From positions 1-6,799 of the forward strand of contig WQZT01000091.1 in the NCBI GenBank assembly GCA_009780595.1: DNA of 6,799 bases, given 5' to 3'. Made by a program: the position numbers and the translations under genes. Each line of letters starts with the position of its first letter. Position 1 is the stretch's first letter. Positions 1 to 5,489 of the stretch are shown in pieces. Under the pieces are notes generated by a model, which was given only the letters and a program-made list of their open reading frames with translations, did no database searches and was not told the DNA's origin. The stretch comes from Treponema sp. Lineage in GTDB: Bacteria; Spirochaetota; Spirochaetia; Treponematales; Breznakiellaceae.

Positions 1-1
1 A

Positions 2-106
2 GAAAAAACCTGGGCTAACATGAAGCGCAGGCTTCGTGACACCTTGCCATCTTTTCATTCTGTCAGTGCCGCTGTGTATGATTACTTTTCGGTTGCTAGT
101 TCTTGA
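2..106 (+). CDS. IS630-family transposase, C-terminal end (5' part outside window)
   Basis: The frame opening at base 2 reads EKTWANMKRRLRDTLPSF and then HSVSAAVYDYFSVASS before a TGA at 104-106. This matches the end of IS630/Tc1-type DDE transposases, where the last catalytic glutamate sits in a 'xIEKxWAxxK' block. The Glu at 2-4 is therefore probably the E of the DDE triad, with the hydrophobic/aromatic tail (VYDYF) after it. Only 34 residues are visible, so it cannot be told whether the whole enzyme is intact. The stop lies at the inner edge of a terminal repeat (102-120), as expected for a compact IS with almost no 3' non-coding DNA. The N-terminal fragment at 573-868 has the same orientation and family, so this looks like the tail of a separate, upstream copy. 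Confidence 0.72.
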   Translation, partial: EKTWANMKRRLRDTLPSFHSVSAAVYDYFSVASS

Positions 107-120
107 GTTAAATGACTATA
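102..120 (+). repeat. Right terminal inverted repeat of IS630-family copy 1
   Basis: Read inward on the minus strand, this end is TATAGTCATTTAACTCAAG. It matches the left end at 526-544 (TATAGTCAATCAAGCTAAG) at 14 of 19 positions, including the first eight. Both ends finish in TA, the target dinucleotide that IS630/Tc1 elements duplicate. It lies directly on the transposase stop codon. The exact outer boundary (base 118 or 120) depends on which TA is counted as target. Confidence 0.6.
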
Positions 121-187
121 ATAAGCATTTTAAGGTTATTTCCGACCTGAATTACTGTGATTGGGTTTAAGGTCTTTAGCTTTCACT

Positions 188-520
188 CTACCGCTTCGGG
201 TGCGAGGATGCGGCGGACGTTGTGCGAGAAGGTGGTGATGAGGTGTTTTGCAAGCCCTTGGCGCTCTGTTGTGCTAGGCGTTCGAGGTAGCTGTCTGTAG
301 TTTTGCCACTTGAATCATCCACAAAAAGCCTGAAAGGTCCAATGTTGAGGGCTTGTGCAATTTTTTCAACCATTCCCAGAGACGGCACTTTGGCGCAAAT
401 TTCGATTTCCCCGATGTAGCTGGCGGAAGTGTCGAGCATCTCTGCCAGTTGTCTTTGCAGCACACTCCGTTTCTTGCAGTATTTTTTCATGTTGCAGGCT
501 AAAACCCTCATTATATCCAT
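188..520 (-). CDS. XRE/Cro-type HTH transcriptional regulator, probable C-terminal frameshift
   Basis: The frame from ATG 518-520 gives 110 residues. About residues 5-60 form an XRE/HTH_3 DNA-binding domain (RVLACNMKKY, QRQLAEMLDTSASYIGEIE, VPSLGMVEKIAQALNI, LFVDD), with the recognition helix near TSASYIGEIE. Residues 68-90 (TTDSYLERLAQQSAKGL) look helical, but the last 20 residues are low-complexity Ser/Thr/Pro. In the neighbouring frame the DNA encodes AKHLITTFSHNVRRILAPEA then VE, ending in TGA at 183-185. One extra base near 250-251 would join the two, so the 3' end is probably frameshifted. The start is uncertain: ATG 518-520 and ATG 509-511 both fit the family N-terminus, and neither has a clear Shine-Dalgarno site. 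Codons upstream in the same frame run into the IS end at 526 and look spurious. The targets are unknown. Confidence 0.68.
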   Translation of the reverse strand: MDIMRVLACNMKKYCKKRSVLQRQLAEMLDTSASYIGEIEICAKVPSLGMVEKIAQALNIGPFRLFVDDSSGKTTDSYLERLAQQSAKGLQNTSSPPSRTTSAASSHPKR

Positions 521-538
521 TGGTATATAGTCAATCAA
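510..538 (-). promoter_or_regulatory. Possible hybrid promoter made by the IS630 left end
   Basis: On the minus strand TTGATT (533-538) is followed, after 17 bp, by a perfect TATAAT (510-515). The -35-like box lies inside the IS terminal repeat and points outward; the -10 box lies in flanking DNA. Transcription would start near 502-504. That is downstream of both candidate xre start codons near 509-520, so either translation begins lower (ATG 488-490) or the promoter is fortuitous. Confidence 0.35.
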
Positions 539-544
539 GCTAAG
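526..544 (+). repeat. Left terminal inverted repeat of IS630-family copy 2
   Basis: TATAGTCAATCAAGCTAAG pairs, inverted, with the right end at 102-120 (14 of 19 matches, first eight identical). It starts with TA, and the transposase-like ATG at 573 follows 28 bp after it. This marks the IS boundary five bases upstream of the xre start codon at 520. Confidence 0.6.
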
Positions 545-572
545 TACATGAAGAAAAAGCCGATAAAAAAAT

Positions 573-868
573 ATGGCATACAGTATGGACTTTATTAGAA
601 GGGCAGTTGAATACAAGCTGGAAGGCATACCTTTAACCAGTTACGTCAGGCATTTGATATACATCCTGAAACATACTACTAATGGGAAAAAAAGCTTCGA
701 AACGGTTATTATCAAACAAAACCCAAACGGGAACGAAGGCGAAAGATAAACAAAGAACTGCTGAAGCAGGCAGTGGGGGAAAAGCCCGACTCTTATCTAT
801 ACGAACTGGCGCAGCAGTTTAACTGTACGCCTCAAGCTGTTTTTCTGATGCTGAGAAAACTGAAGTTC
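573..868 (+). pseudogene. IS630-family transposase, N-terminal fragment (frameshift, internal stop, truncated)
   Basis: From ATG 573 the frame reads MAYSMDFIRRAVEYKLEGIP then LT, a typical IS630 start. After 638 the match moves to the next frame (QLRQAFDIHPETYY); one missing base before 639 would restore CAG and join them. A TAA at 680-682 then interrupts the frame, which goes on as WEKKLRNGYYQTKPKRERRR and into GEKPDSYLYELAQQFNCTPQ and AVFLMLRKLKF. The last block is the second helix-turn-helix of the IS630 N-terminus. The catalytic domain is missing. With one frameshift, one nonsense codon and loss of the 3' two thirds, it cannot encode an active enzyme. It has the same orientation and family as the C-terminal fragment at 2-106. 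Confidence 0.7.
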
Positions 869-872
869 CGAA

Positions 873-1277
873 CAACTCTTTTTTTTGCATCTGTAACTGC
901 GTTGTCCAATACTGTGGCGATTGCCAATGTTCCGTGGGTTATAACTGATACTTTTCCTTCACCTGGCTGAGCATCTAATGGCACATAACCAAATACTTCG
1001 GCTTTGTCACCACCTTTTACAATTCTCAAGTCTGGAAGTATATTCTGCAATATCCAATTGATTCAATGCTTCAACCTCTTTTTTAAATTCTTCAACCTCT
1101 GCTTTGGTAAAACCAGCTGATGCTTCAACAAAACCTTTCTCAAGATCATAACTGTAAAATTTTTTAGGCACTCCAACCTCTTTAACCGGGCTGTTCTCTT
1201 TAGGCAACTATGCCGAGTGCCATTAAAGCTGTCAAAGCGCCGAACGCTCAGACTTGTCCAATATTCGCCTTTTTCAC
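873..1277 (-). pseudogene. Decayed gene for a small secreted protein or lipoprotein of unknown family
   Basis: Three frames chain into one plausible protein. From GTG 1275-1277 the frame reads MKKANIGQV, TGA (1248-1250), then AFGALTALMALGIVA. This is a basic N-terminus plus a hydrophobic core, as in a signal peptide; IVA before a lost Cys would make a spirochaete-type lipobox. Near 1203 the frame changes and reads PKENSPVKEVGVPKKFYSYD, LEKGFVEASAGFTKAEVEEF and KKEVEALNQLDI. Near 1051 it changes again: LQNILPDLRIVKGGDKAEVF, GYVPLDAQPGEGKVSVITHG, TLAIATVLDNAVTDAKK. It then abuts the truncated IS630 fragment at about 868-873, so the 3' end may also be lost. I do not recognise the family. Each open piece alone is short (66-72 codons from TTG starts) and could be called as a separate small protein, but their order, shared strand and signal-peptide-like start favour one dead gene. 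Confidence 0.45.
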
Positions 1278-1566
1278 GTTCTTTTGTGACGGCGATAAAT
1301 TCACTAAATTCTTTATAGGCAACTCCTTATAGTTCGAGGAAAAATGGGTAGTATGGGAATATCAACTATTCGATATTTAACATGGTTAATGCTGGCTAGG
1401 TTATAATTGTCTGATGTCTGATGATCGCGCACAAAAAATATTTGAGGCATTTTTGTGTTGAAGTTTCATAGACTACTACGTTTTTTCTGTCCGCTTTCAT
1501 AATTAAGATTTCGTGCAGTCTCTTTTTATTTTTTTGTCAAGCCCTAGTTTACGTTTTAATGCATGA
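1278..1566. other. AT-rich stretch with no supportable gene
   Basis: I see no convincing coding region here. The minus strand has a GGAG motif at about 1324-1327 with no good start codon after it, and a 34-codon frame (1396-1500) without family features. The 9-bp word TAGGCAACT occurs at 1316-1324 and again at 1201-1209 inside the decayed gene. The stretch separates the worn IS/xre region from the intact ccdA unit. Confidence 0.4.
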
Positions 1567-1595
1567 TTGACACATATAACGTAACGTGGGAAAAT
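1567..1595 (+). promoter_or_regulatory. Candidate ccdA-tlpA promoter, placed for a leaderless mRNA
   Basis: A perfect TTGACA (1567-1572) is followed by a 17-bp spacer and GAAAAT (1590-1595; 4 of 6 to TATAAT). Transcription would begin near 1602, next to the ATG at 1603. A competing -10, TATAAC at 1575-1580, has no good -35 at normal spacing. There is no Shine-Dalgarno site at a normal distance except a weak GGGA at 1588-1591. Confidence 0.4.
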
Positions 1596-1602
1596 GCTGT
1601 GT

Positions 1603-2457
1603 ATGGTATCAAATGTTTCACTGTTCCTTGCATTTGTGGCAGGGCTGCTTTCGTTTCTTTCCCCCTGCGTTTTACCGCTTATCCCTTCATATTTAAGCAT
1701 CTTAAGCGGTATCGGCATTACCACCGATAAAGCCTCCCCTACTGCTTCCCGCGCACGCCTTGTAACGGCGGCGCTCGGGTTTGTCCTTGGCTTTACCGTT
1801 ATCTTTGTACTACTAGCAATAGTGATCTCCACCACGTTTTACCTGATTGGCGATATTACACGCTACATTGCCTGGATTGGCGGCGGTGTTGTTATTATTA
1901 TGGGCTTAAATATCATCTTTGACTTTCTTTCATTTTTGAATTTTGAAAAGCGCCCATTTTTTAAGCCTGAGATTTTGCAAAAAGCCCGGCACAGCAAAGA
2001 GCCTAAGGGAAAACCTGCTTCGGCGCTTAGGCGAAACCTACGGGGAGCAGGCGGTGCGTGTATTGCAGGAGCAGCTTTTGCAACAGGATGGACGCCTTGC
2101 ATCGGACCAATCCTTGCCGGCATCCTTTTTATGGCAGGGCAGAGCAGCCAAATGCTTACTGCTGTTACCTACCTTACCATATACTCCGCGGGGCTTGCCG
2201 TTCCTTTCATCCTTGTCGCCCTCTTTTTTAACGCCTTCCTGCAGCACGTTTCCGGTTTCCGTAAGCACATGGCGCTTATCAAGCGTACGAGCGGAATTAT
2301 CCTTATTGCTATCGGGATTACGATCCTTACCGGAAATTACGCGGCATTTCCTGCTCTAACGCAAAATCTTATTTTTAGATACATCGCCTGGGCTGAAACT
2401 CAGGTGCTTCCCTTCAGGCTTATTGCCCAATGGCTAAGCTGGATACACAGTTTTTAA
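1603..2457 (+). CDS. ccdA: CcdA-type cytochrome c biogenesis / thiol-disulfide electron carrier, membrane protein
   Basis: CcdA/DsbD-beta family protein of 284 residues that moves electrons from cytoplasmic thioredoxin across the inner membrane. Numbered from the ATG at 1594, the first helix carries FLSPCVLPLIPSYL with Cys25. The fourth carries ACIAGAAFATGWTPCIGPIL with Cys169, the second redox cysteine. Six membrane segments can be placed at about 7-40, 55-80, 88-113, 152-182, 187-215 and 233-255. A longer basic cytoplasmic loop (about 114-150, KRPFFKPEILQKARHSKEPK) joins helices 3 and 4. I prefer ATG 1603 (MVSNVSLFLAFVAG), which matches the usual family start and sits about one base after the predicted +1; ATG 1594 has GGGA only two bases away. 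Its partner tlpA begins 23 bp downstream on the same strand, a pairing typical of cytochrome c maturation or periplasmic disulfide reduction. Confidence 0.9.
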   Translation: MVSNVSLFLAFVAGLLSFLSPCVLPLIPSYLSILSGIGITTDKASPTASRARLVTAALGFVLGFTVIFVLLAIVISTTFYLIGDITRYIAWIGGGVVIIMGLNIIFDFLSFLNFEKRPFFKPEILQKARHSKEPKGKPASALRRNLRGAGGACIAGAAFATGWTPCIGPILAGILFMAGQSSQMLTAVTYLTIYSAGLAVPFILVALFFNAFLQHVSGFRKHMALIKRTSGIILIAIGITILTGNYAAFPALTQNLIFRYIAWAETQVLPFRLIAQWLSWIHSF

Positions 2458-2469
2458 TTTTTACGCTAC

Positions 2470-2474
2470 AGGAG
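2470..2474 (+). promoter_or_regulatory. Ribosome binding site that sets the tlpA start
   Basis: AGGAG lies six bases before ATG 2481 (2475-2480 between). The other in-frame ATG at 2430 lies inside ccdA and has no such site, and translation from it would bury the signal peptide behind 17 extra residues. Confidence 0.7.
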
Positions 2475-2480
2475 TTTAGT

Positions 2481-3041
2481 ATGGATACATTAGTTTCAAG
2501 AGCTCAGCTCTTTAGTATGCTTGCACTGCTCGCTTTCGTTCCTTCGTGGAATCTTGGTGCACAGGAAACAGCGACGCAGGTTTTTGCCCGGGCAGGACTT
2601 ACCTTGCTTTCGCAGGGTGTTACCCCGCGGGATTTTACCCTCGAAACGCTTGCAACAACGCAAGGTAGTAACCTTACGTTAAGCGAATTAAAAGGCAAAG
2701 CTGTGCTTCTCAATTTTTGGGCAACCTGGTGTCCGCCCTGCCGTGATGAAATGCCATCAATGGAAGCGCTGTACCGGCGTTACAAAGATGCTGGTCTTGA
2801 GATTGTCGCGGTCAATGTGCGGGAGGATAGAGGGCAGGTGCAATCGTTTATGGCTTCGTACAGACTTTCGTTCCCCGCCGTTCTGGATGCCGACGGCAGG
2901 GTAAGCGGCATCTACGGAGTCCGCGCCCTTCCCACCAGCTTCCTCATCAATAAAGAAGGGAAAATTGTGGCGCGGCTTGTCGGCTTTAGTAATTGGGATA
3001 CCCCCGAAAAGCACGCTGTGTTTGAGCTTTTGCTTAAATAG
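2481..3041 (+). CDS. TlpA/ResA-like exported thioredoxin
   Basis: Thiol-disulfide oxidoreductase of the TlpA/ResA family, 186 residues, expected to reduce disulfides of periplasmic clients such as apocytochromes, with electrons from CcdA. The N-terminus (MDTLVSRAQLFSMLALLAFV, then PSWNLGA before QE) is a signal peptide with likely cleavage after Ala27, or an uncleaved anchor. After a short linker, the AhpC/TSA-type thioredoxin fold starts at DFTLETL, has the active site NFWATWCPPCRDEMPS with Cys84 and Cys87, and the cis-proline loop ALPTSFLINKEGKIV with Pro151. Both redox cysteines and the cis-Pro are present, so it should be active. It is the second gene of the ccdA unit (23-bp gap, good AGGAG site). 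The true clients cannot be read from the window, as no cytochrome gene is visible; a role in folding secreted cysteine proteins is equally possible. Confidence 0.88.
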   Translation: MDTLVSRAQLFSMLALLAFVPSWNLGAQETATQVFARAGLTLLSQGVTPRDFTLETLATTQGSNLTLSELKGKAVLLNFWATWCPPCRDEMPSMEALYRRYKDAGLEIVAVNVREDRGQVQSFMASYRLSFPAVLDADGRVSGIYGVRALPTSFLINKEGKIVARLVGFSNWDTPEKHAVFELLLK

Positions 3042-3090
3042 GTTTACTGCTTAAGCATATGCTTTACATGTTGATACCCACAAAGGAATA

Positions 3091-3117
3091 GTTCACTCAC
3101 CTCGTAATAGAGTGAGC
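3091..3117 (+). terminator. Stem-loop after tlpA, possible weak terminator
   Basis: GTTCACTC (3091-3098) can pair with GAGTGAGC (3110-3117), giving 8 pairs with one G.U and an 11-base loop. It is followed by TTGTCGTTACC, which is not a clean U-tract, so termination would be weak or protein-dependent. It sits about 50 bp after the tlpA stop and just before the next promoter candidate. Confidence 0.35.
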
Positions 3118-3128
3118 TTGTCGTTACC

Positions 3129-3157
3129 TTGACATGTGTAACTATCTGCCATAGTCT
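3129..3157 (+). promoter_or_regulatory. Candidate promoter of the M14-like lipoprotein gene, leaderless geometry
   Basis: A perfect TTGACA (3129-3134) is followed by 17 bp and TAGTCT (3152-3157; 3 of 6 to TATAAT, keeping the first two and last positions). The start of transcription would fall at about 3163-3165, on the ATG at 3164. No Shine-Dalgarno sequence precedes that ATG. Confidence 0.4.
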
Positions 3158-3163
3158 TGCAGT

Positions 3164-4084
3164 ATGCTTACGAAGGTTATATTTTTTCTCGTGACGGTTT
3201 ACGCGCTTTCTTCCTGCTCTGGTAATCCCGTTGTATCAAAGTCCGTTGCTTCTGGCGGAGGTGTAACTGCTGTCCGCCTGCTTTCCGACTACGCGCCTTC
3301 GTTGAAAAACACTGCCGAGGATACCAACGTTTACCTGCTTGATTCCAGTAAGCCCGGCGCGAAGCTGCTGCTGGTAGCTGGTACGCACGGTGATGAACCT
3401 GCGGGCATTCAGGCGGCGGAGTTTTTTATCGCACGTGCCGAAGTCCAGCAGGGCAGCGTTTTTGTCATTCCCCGCTTGAACGATGCAGGCGTTGCCGCAG
3501 GAAGCCGCTTTGTGCAAGCCGACTGGGAGCGCTCTGACGATGACGATTACTTCACGCCGCCTGAAGGCAGTACGCGGTATGCGGAAATAGAGCAGCGCAA
3601 CATCAACCGTTCCTACCCCGGTTCCGAGTCAGGCGCGGCGGCGCAGAAGATCGCGCAGGCGGTAATGCGTTTGCTGGTTCAGGAGAATATCGACATTGCG
3701 ATAGATATGCACGAGGCACGCCCTTCATCTGGCATTGCGCGAACAATTATCGCGAACCAAAAAAACGCGAACGCCGCCGCCCTTGCGATTTTCGATTTGG
3801 AAGAGCGGGGCATCATTATGAGGCTTGAGCTTTCGCCGCCTGATATGGACGGGCTTTCGCACAAAGAGTGGGGCAACAGAACCCGCGCCGCCGCGTTTTT
3901 AATCGAAACGGAAAACCCCGCGTACGGGAGCAATTCCGCAATCGGCGTTCCAGGCGATCCACGTTATGCGGTGGATAAGCGGACGGCGATTCAACTGGAA
4001 GCTGTCAAGGCGATTGTCCGCCGCTGTAACGAAACTTTACCCGCGCCGCTGGTTTTTTCTGGAATACCTGTTTACACCGAATAG
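3164..4084 (+). CDS. M14-like zinc amidohydrolase lipoprotein (succinylglutamate desuccinylase/aspartoacylase family)
   Basis: 306-residue exported zinc hydrolase. Residues 1-18 (MLTKVIFFLVTVYALSSC) form a lipoprotein signal with lipobox L-S-S-C, so Cys18 should be lipidated and the enzyme membrane-bound on the periplasmic or surface side. Family motifs are complete: VAGTHGDEPAG with zinc ligands His75 and Glu78, QRNINRSYPG with the substrate-binding Arg145 region, IDMHEA with the third zinc ligand His183, and FLIETENPA with the likely catalytic Glu248. The family removes N-acyl groups from amino acids or trims peptides from the carboxyl end; the substrate here is not known. It converges on pgsW and overlaps it by 48 bp. 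Since that operon makes poly-gamma-glutamate, cleavage of gamma-glutamyl amides, as a trimming or release enzyme, is a reasonable but untested inference. The alternative is peptidoglycan or peptide processing. Confidence 0.82.
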   Translation: MLTKVIFFLVTVYALSSCSGNPVVSKSVASGGGVTAVRLLSDYAPSLKNTAEDTNVYLLDSSKPGAKLLLVAGTHGDEPAGIQAAEFFIARAEVQQGSVFVIPRLNDAGVAAGSRFVQADWERSDDDDYFTPPEGSTRYAEIEQRNINRSYPGSESGAAAQKIAQAVMRLLVQENIDIAIDMHEARPSSGIARTIIANQKNANAAALAIFDLEERGIIMRLELSPPDMDGLSHKEWGNRTRAAAFLIETENPAYGSNSAIGVPGDPRYAVDKRTAIQLEAVKAIVRRCNETLPAPLVFSGIPVYTE

Positions 4085-5053
4085 CACGAGCAAAACGCCT
4101 AGTCCAACAATCGGCAGCACGGCAACGAACGGGGGAAGCGCTTTCTGTCGGTATATTTTGTCGCTGCCGGAAATCAACTTTCCGTTGCTGTCGAAAGTAA
4201 GTCCGTAGGTTGCGTACAGTTTATTAAGGTTCAGTATCTGGATGACTGGTTTTTCTTCCGCCAGAAAATGTTGGACAAGTCCTGATTCGCTGAAAACCGT
4301 ATTTGGCTCAGGCTGCAAGATGCCTGAACGCAACGCAAGCTCCACATCATCTCCCATCGCGGCATGGTTTCCGCCAATGTTTACCAGTAGCGAGCTAGTT
4401 GCGGGATCAAGCAAACGCGAGCGCAGTGCAATCGCCGCCGCAAGGTTTTCCGGCTGGATAAACGGTACGCCATTGTACTCGAGCATCTGCGCTGCCCGCG
4501 CCAATTCCTCGCTGTCCAGTTCCAGCCCGCGGTCGCCTGAGCCGCCGGGAGTTACCGCGAGCAGGGTAAAGCCCAACGCGCGGACGCTTTCGCTTGTCAA
4601 CATATCGGCGATGGTGTTGCCCGGCACATTCGCGCCATACGTTGACGAGCCGATTGATGCGACAACGCGGGTTTCCAGCCCCAGCACGGTGCAGGCAGAT
4701 AAGGCGGCGAGCAGAAAACCGGGGAATGAGCCGGAGGCGTTTATCGCAATAACCGAATCCGAAGTTACCCCCGCGTCTTTCAGCAGCCGCACCATAAGAG
4801 CCGCTATTACCGGGTTTTCTGTGCTTTTTTTGGCGGCGTAATTTCCCAGCGTGGTGGTGATACTGGAGTAGTCAATTCCAACGATGTCAATTTCACGCGC
4901 GATTTCAGCGTACAGGGAAGCTGCCGCTTCGCAATCCGGATCGGGCGGCAGAACGCGCCAGAGATTTGCCGAAAGCACCGCCAGCAGAACAGCGGCACAA
5001 CACAGGGCGATAGTTTTTCTTGATATGGCGGCGTTTTTTTTAACCAGACGCAA
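4037..5053 (-). CDS. pgsW: Poly-gamma-glutamate system protein PgsW
   Basis: About 338 residues, matching the 'poly-gamma-glutamate system protein' family (TIGR04332 as I recall it) found beside pgsB and pgsC in spirochaetes and fusobacteria. A membrane anchor lies near residues 13-31 (KTIALCCAAVLLAVLSANLW). The extracytoplasmic domain holds the conserved-looking blocks YAAKKSTENPVIAALMVRLL, INASGSFPGFLLAAL and ASIGSSTYGANVPGNTIADM. A second helix at about 306-326 (VAVLPIVGLGVLLVLFG) precedes a basic tail (NRYSRKNQRRG). The start is inferred: the frame stays open back to 5218 inside pgsC, but TTG 5051-5053, ten bases after AAGGA (5064-5068), gives a sensible N-terminus; ATT 5054-5056 is another option. 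This overlaps pgsC by 14 bp, suggesting coupled translation. The biochemical role is not established. It may stand in for the missing PgsA/CapA in polymer export or retention. Confidence 0.85.
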   Translation of the reverse strand: MRLVKKNAAISRKTIALCCAAVLLAVLSANLWRVLPPDPDCEAAASLYAEIAREIDIVGIDYSSITTTLGNYAAKKSTENPVIAALMVRLLKDAGVTSDSVIAINASGSFPGFLLAALSACTVLGLETRVVASIGSSTYGANVPGNTIADMLTSESVRALGFTLLAVTPGGSGDRGLELDSEELARAAQMLEYNGVPFIQPENLAAAIALRSRLLDPATSSLLVNIGGNHAAMGDDVELALRSGILQPEPNTVFSESGLVQHFLAEEKPVIQILNLNKLYATYGLTFDSNGKLISGSDKIYRQKALPPFVAVLPIVGLGVLLVLFGVNRYSRKNQRRG

Positions 5054-5489
5054 AATCTGCCCATCCTTGCGCCGCCAAAAAAACCATCGCAGTAACGGCG
5101 CTTGCCGCCAGGAGCGTTCGCGGAATTCCCTGCTTGTACATATCGTTGGCGATGATGCCGGGAATGATCCAGCCGATAAGCCGTATGTCGATACCGCTGC
5201 CTGAAACCTGCTGCCCAAAAAAATAATCGCCCGCCAGTTTTATGAGTATCCCCAGAAGCAGACAAAGCGCGTAGCGTCTGCGCCCGAAAAGAAAAAACAA
5301 GCCGGACAAAAGTTTTACTCCAAGCATAACCACGACTGCCGCCGTCAGCGTGAAAACAATTTCGAGCGGGCGGTGTAAAAACAGCGCCATATATCCAGGT
5401 ACAATAATTCCCCCCGGCGAAAGGTTTGTCAGTTCCGTAAATAGCAAGCCAAGCACAATTCCGGTAACGATATAAATTTCTGGATTCAT
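5040..5489 (-). CDS. pgsC: Poly-gamma-glutamate biosynthesis membrane protein PgsC/CapC
   Basis: 149-residue integral membrane subunit of the poly-gamma-glutamate synthase, which pairs with PgsB. Length and motifs are those of the family: LTNLSPGGIIVPGYMALFL near the N-terminus (residues 20-38) and GWIIPGIIANDMYKQGIPRT (106-125). Membrane segments fall at about 5-18, 24-38, 43-68, 74-90, 103-116 and 126-141. The start ATG at 5487-5489 overlaps the pgsB stop in an ATGA (5486-5489), so the two genes should be translationally coupled; only a weak purine-rich site precedes it. The 3' end overlaps the pgsW start by 14 bp. A longer frame on the same strand (4807-5529) overlaps it out of register and is a shadow. 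PgsC is thought to form the synthase complex and membrane path with PgsB, using ATP and glutamate on the cytoplasmic side. Confidence 0.92.
   Translation of the reverse strand: MNPEIYIVTGIVLGLLFTELTNLSPGGIIVPGYMALFLHRPLEIVFTLTAAVVVMLGVKLLSGLFFLFGRRRYALCLLLGILIKLAGDYFFGQQVSGSGIDIRLIGWIIPGIIANDMYKQGIPRTLLAASAVTAMVFLAAQGWADFASG

Larger units (their letters stand above)
526..868 (+). mobile_element. IS630-family element remnant, left end only
   Basis: The remnant comprises the terminal repeat at 526-544, a short leader, and the N-terminal part of the transposase gene. Similarity stops near 868. No DDE catalytic region and no matching right end follow in the window. The sequence after 868 belongs to a decayed minus-strand gene, so this copy was truncated by deletion or recombination. 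Confidence 0.62.

Noticed and set aside
120..182. Terminator hairpin (GACCT/AGGTC) after xre
   Set aside because: Only five pairs with a loop of about 21 bases and no U-tract.
1201..1330. Integron attC-like site around the repeated TAGGCAACT
   Set aside because: The core does not fit the attC consensus (RYYYAAC ... GTTRRRY) and no imperfect palindrome joins the repeats.
1396..1500. 34-codon minus-strand small protein
   Set aside because: No ribosome site, no recognisable feature, AT-rich composition; length expected by chance.
3053..3064. Perfect 12-bp palindrome AAGCATATGCTT after tlpA, as an operator
   Set aside because: Short, AT-rich, overlaps another palindrome (GCTTAAGC) and sits downstream of a stop rather than at a promoter; no evidence of regulator binding.
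4242..4841. Long plus-strand open frame (199 codons) inside the pgsW region
   Set aside because: It is antisense to pgsW, rich in Ser/Arg/Pro, shows no domain, and has no ribosome site; a shadow of high-GC coding DNA.
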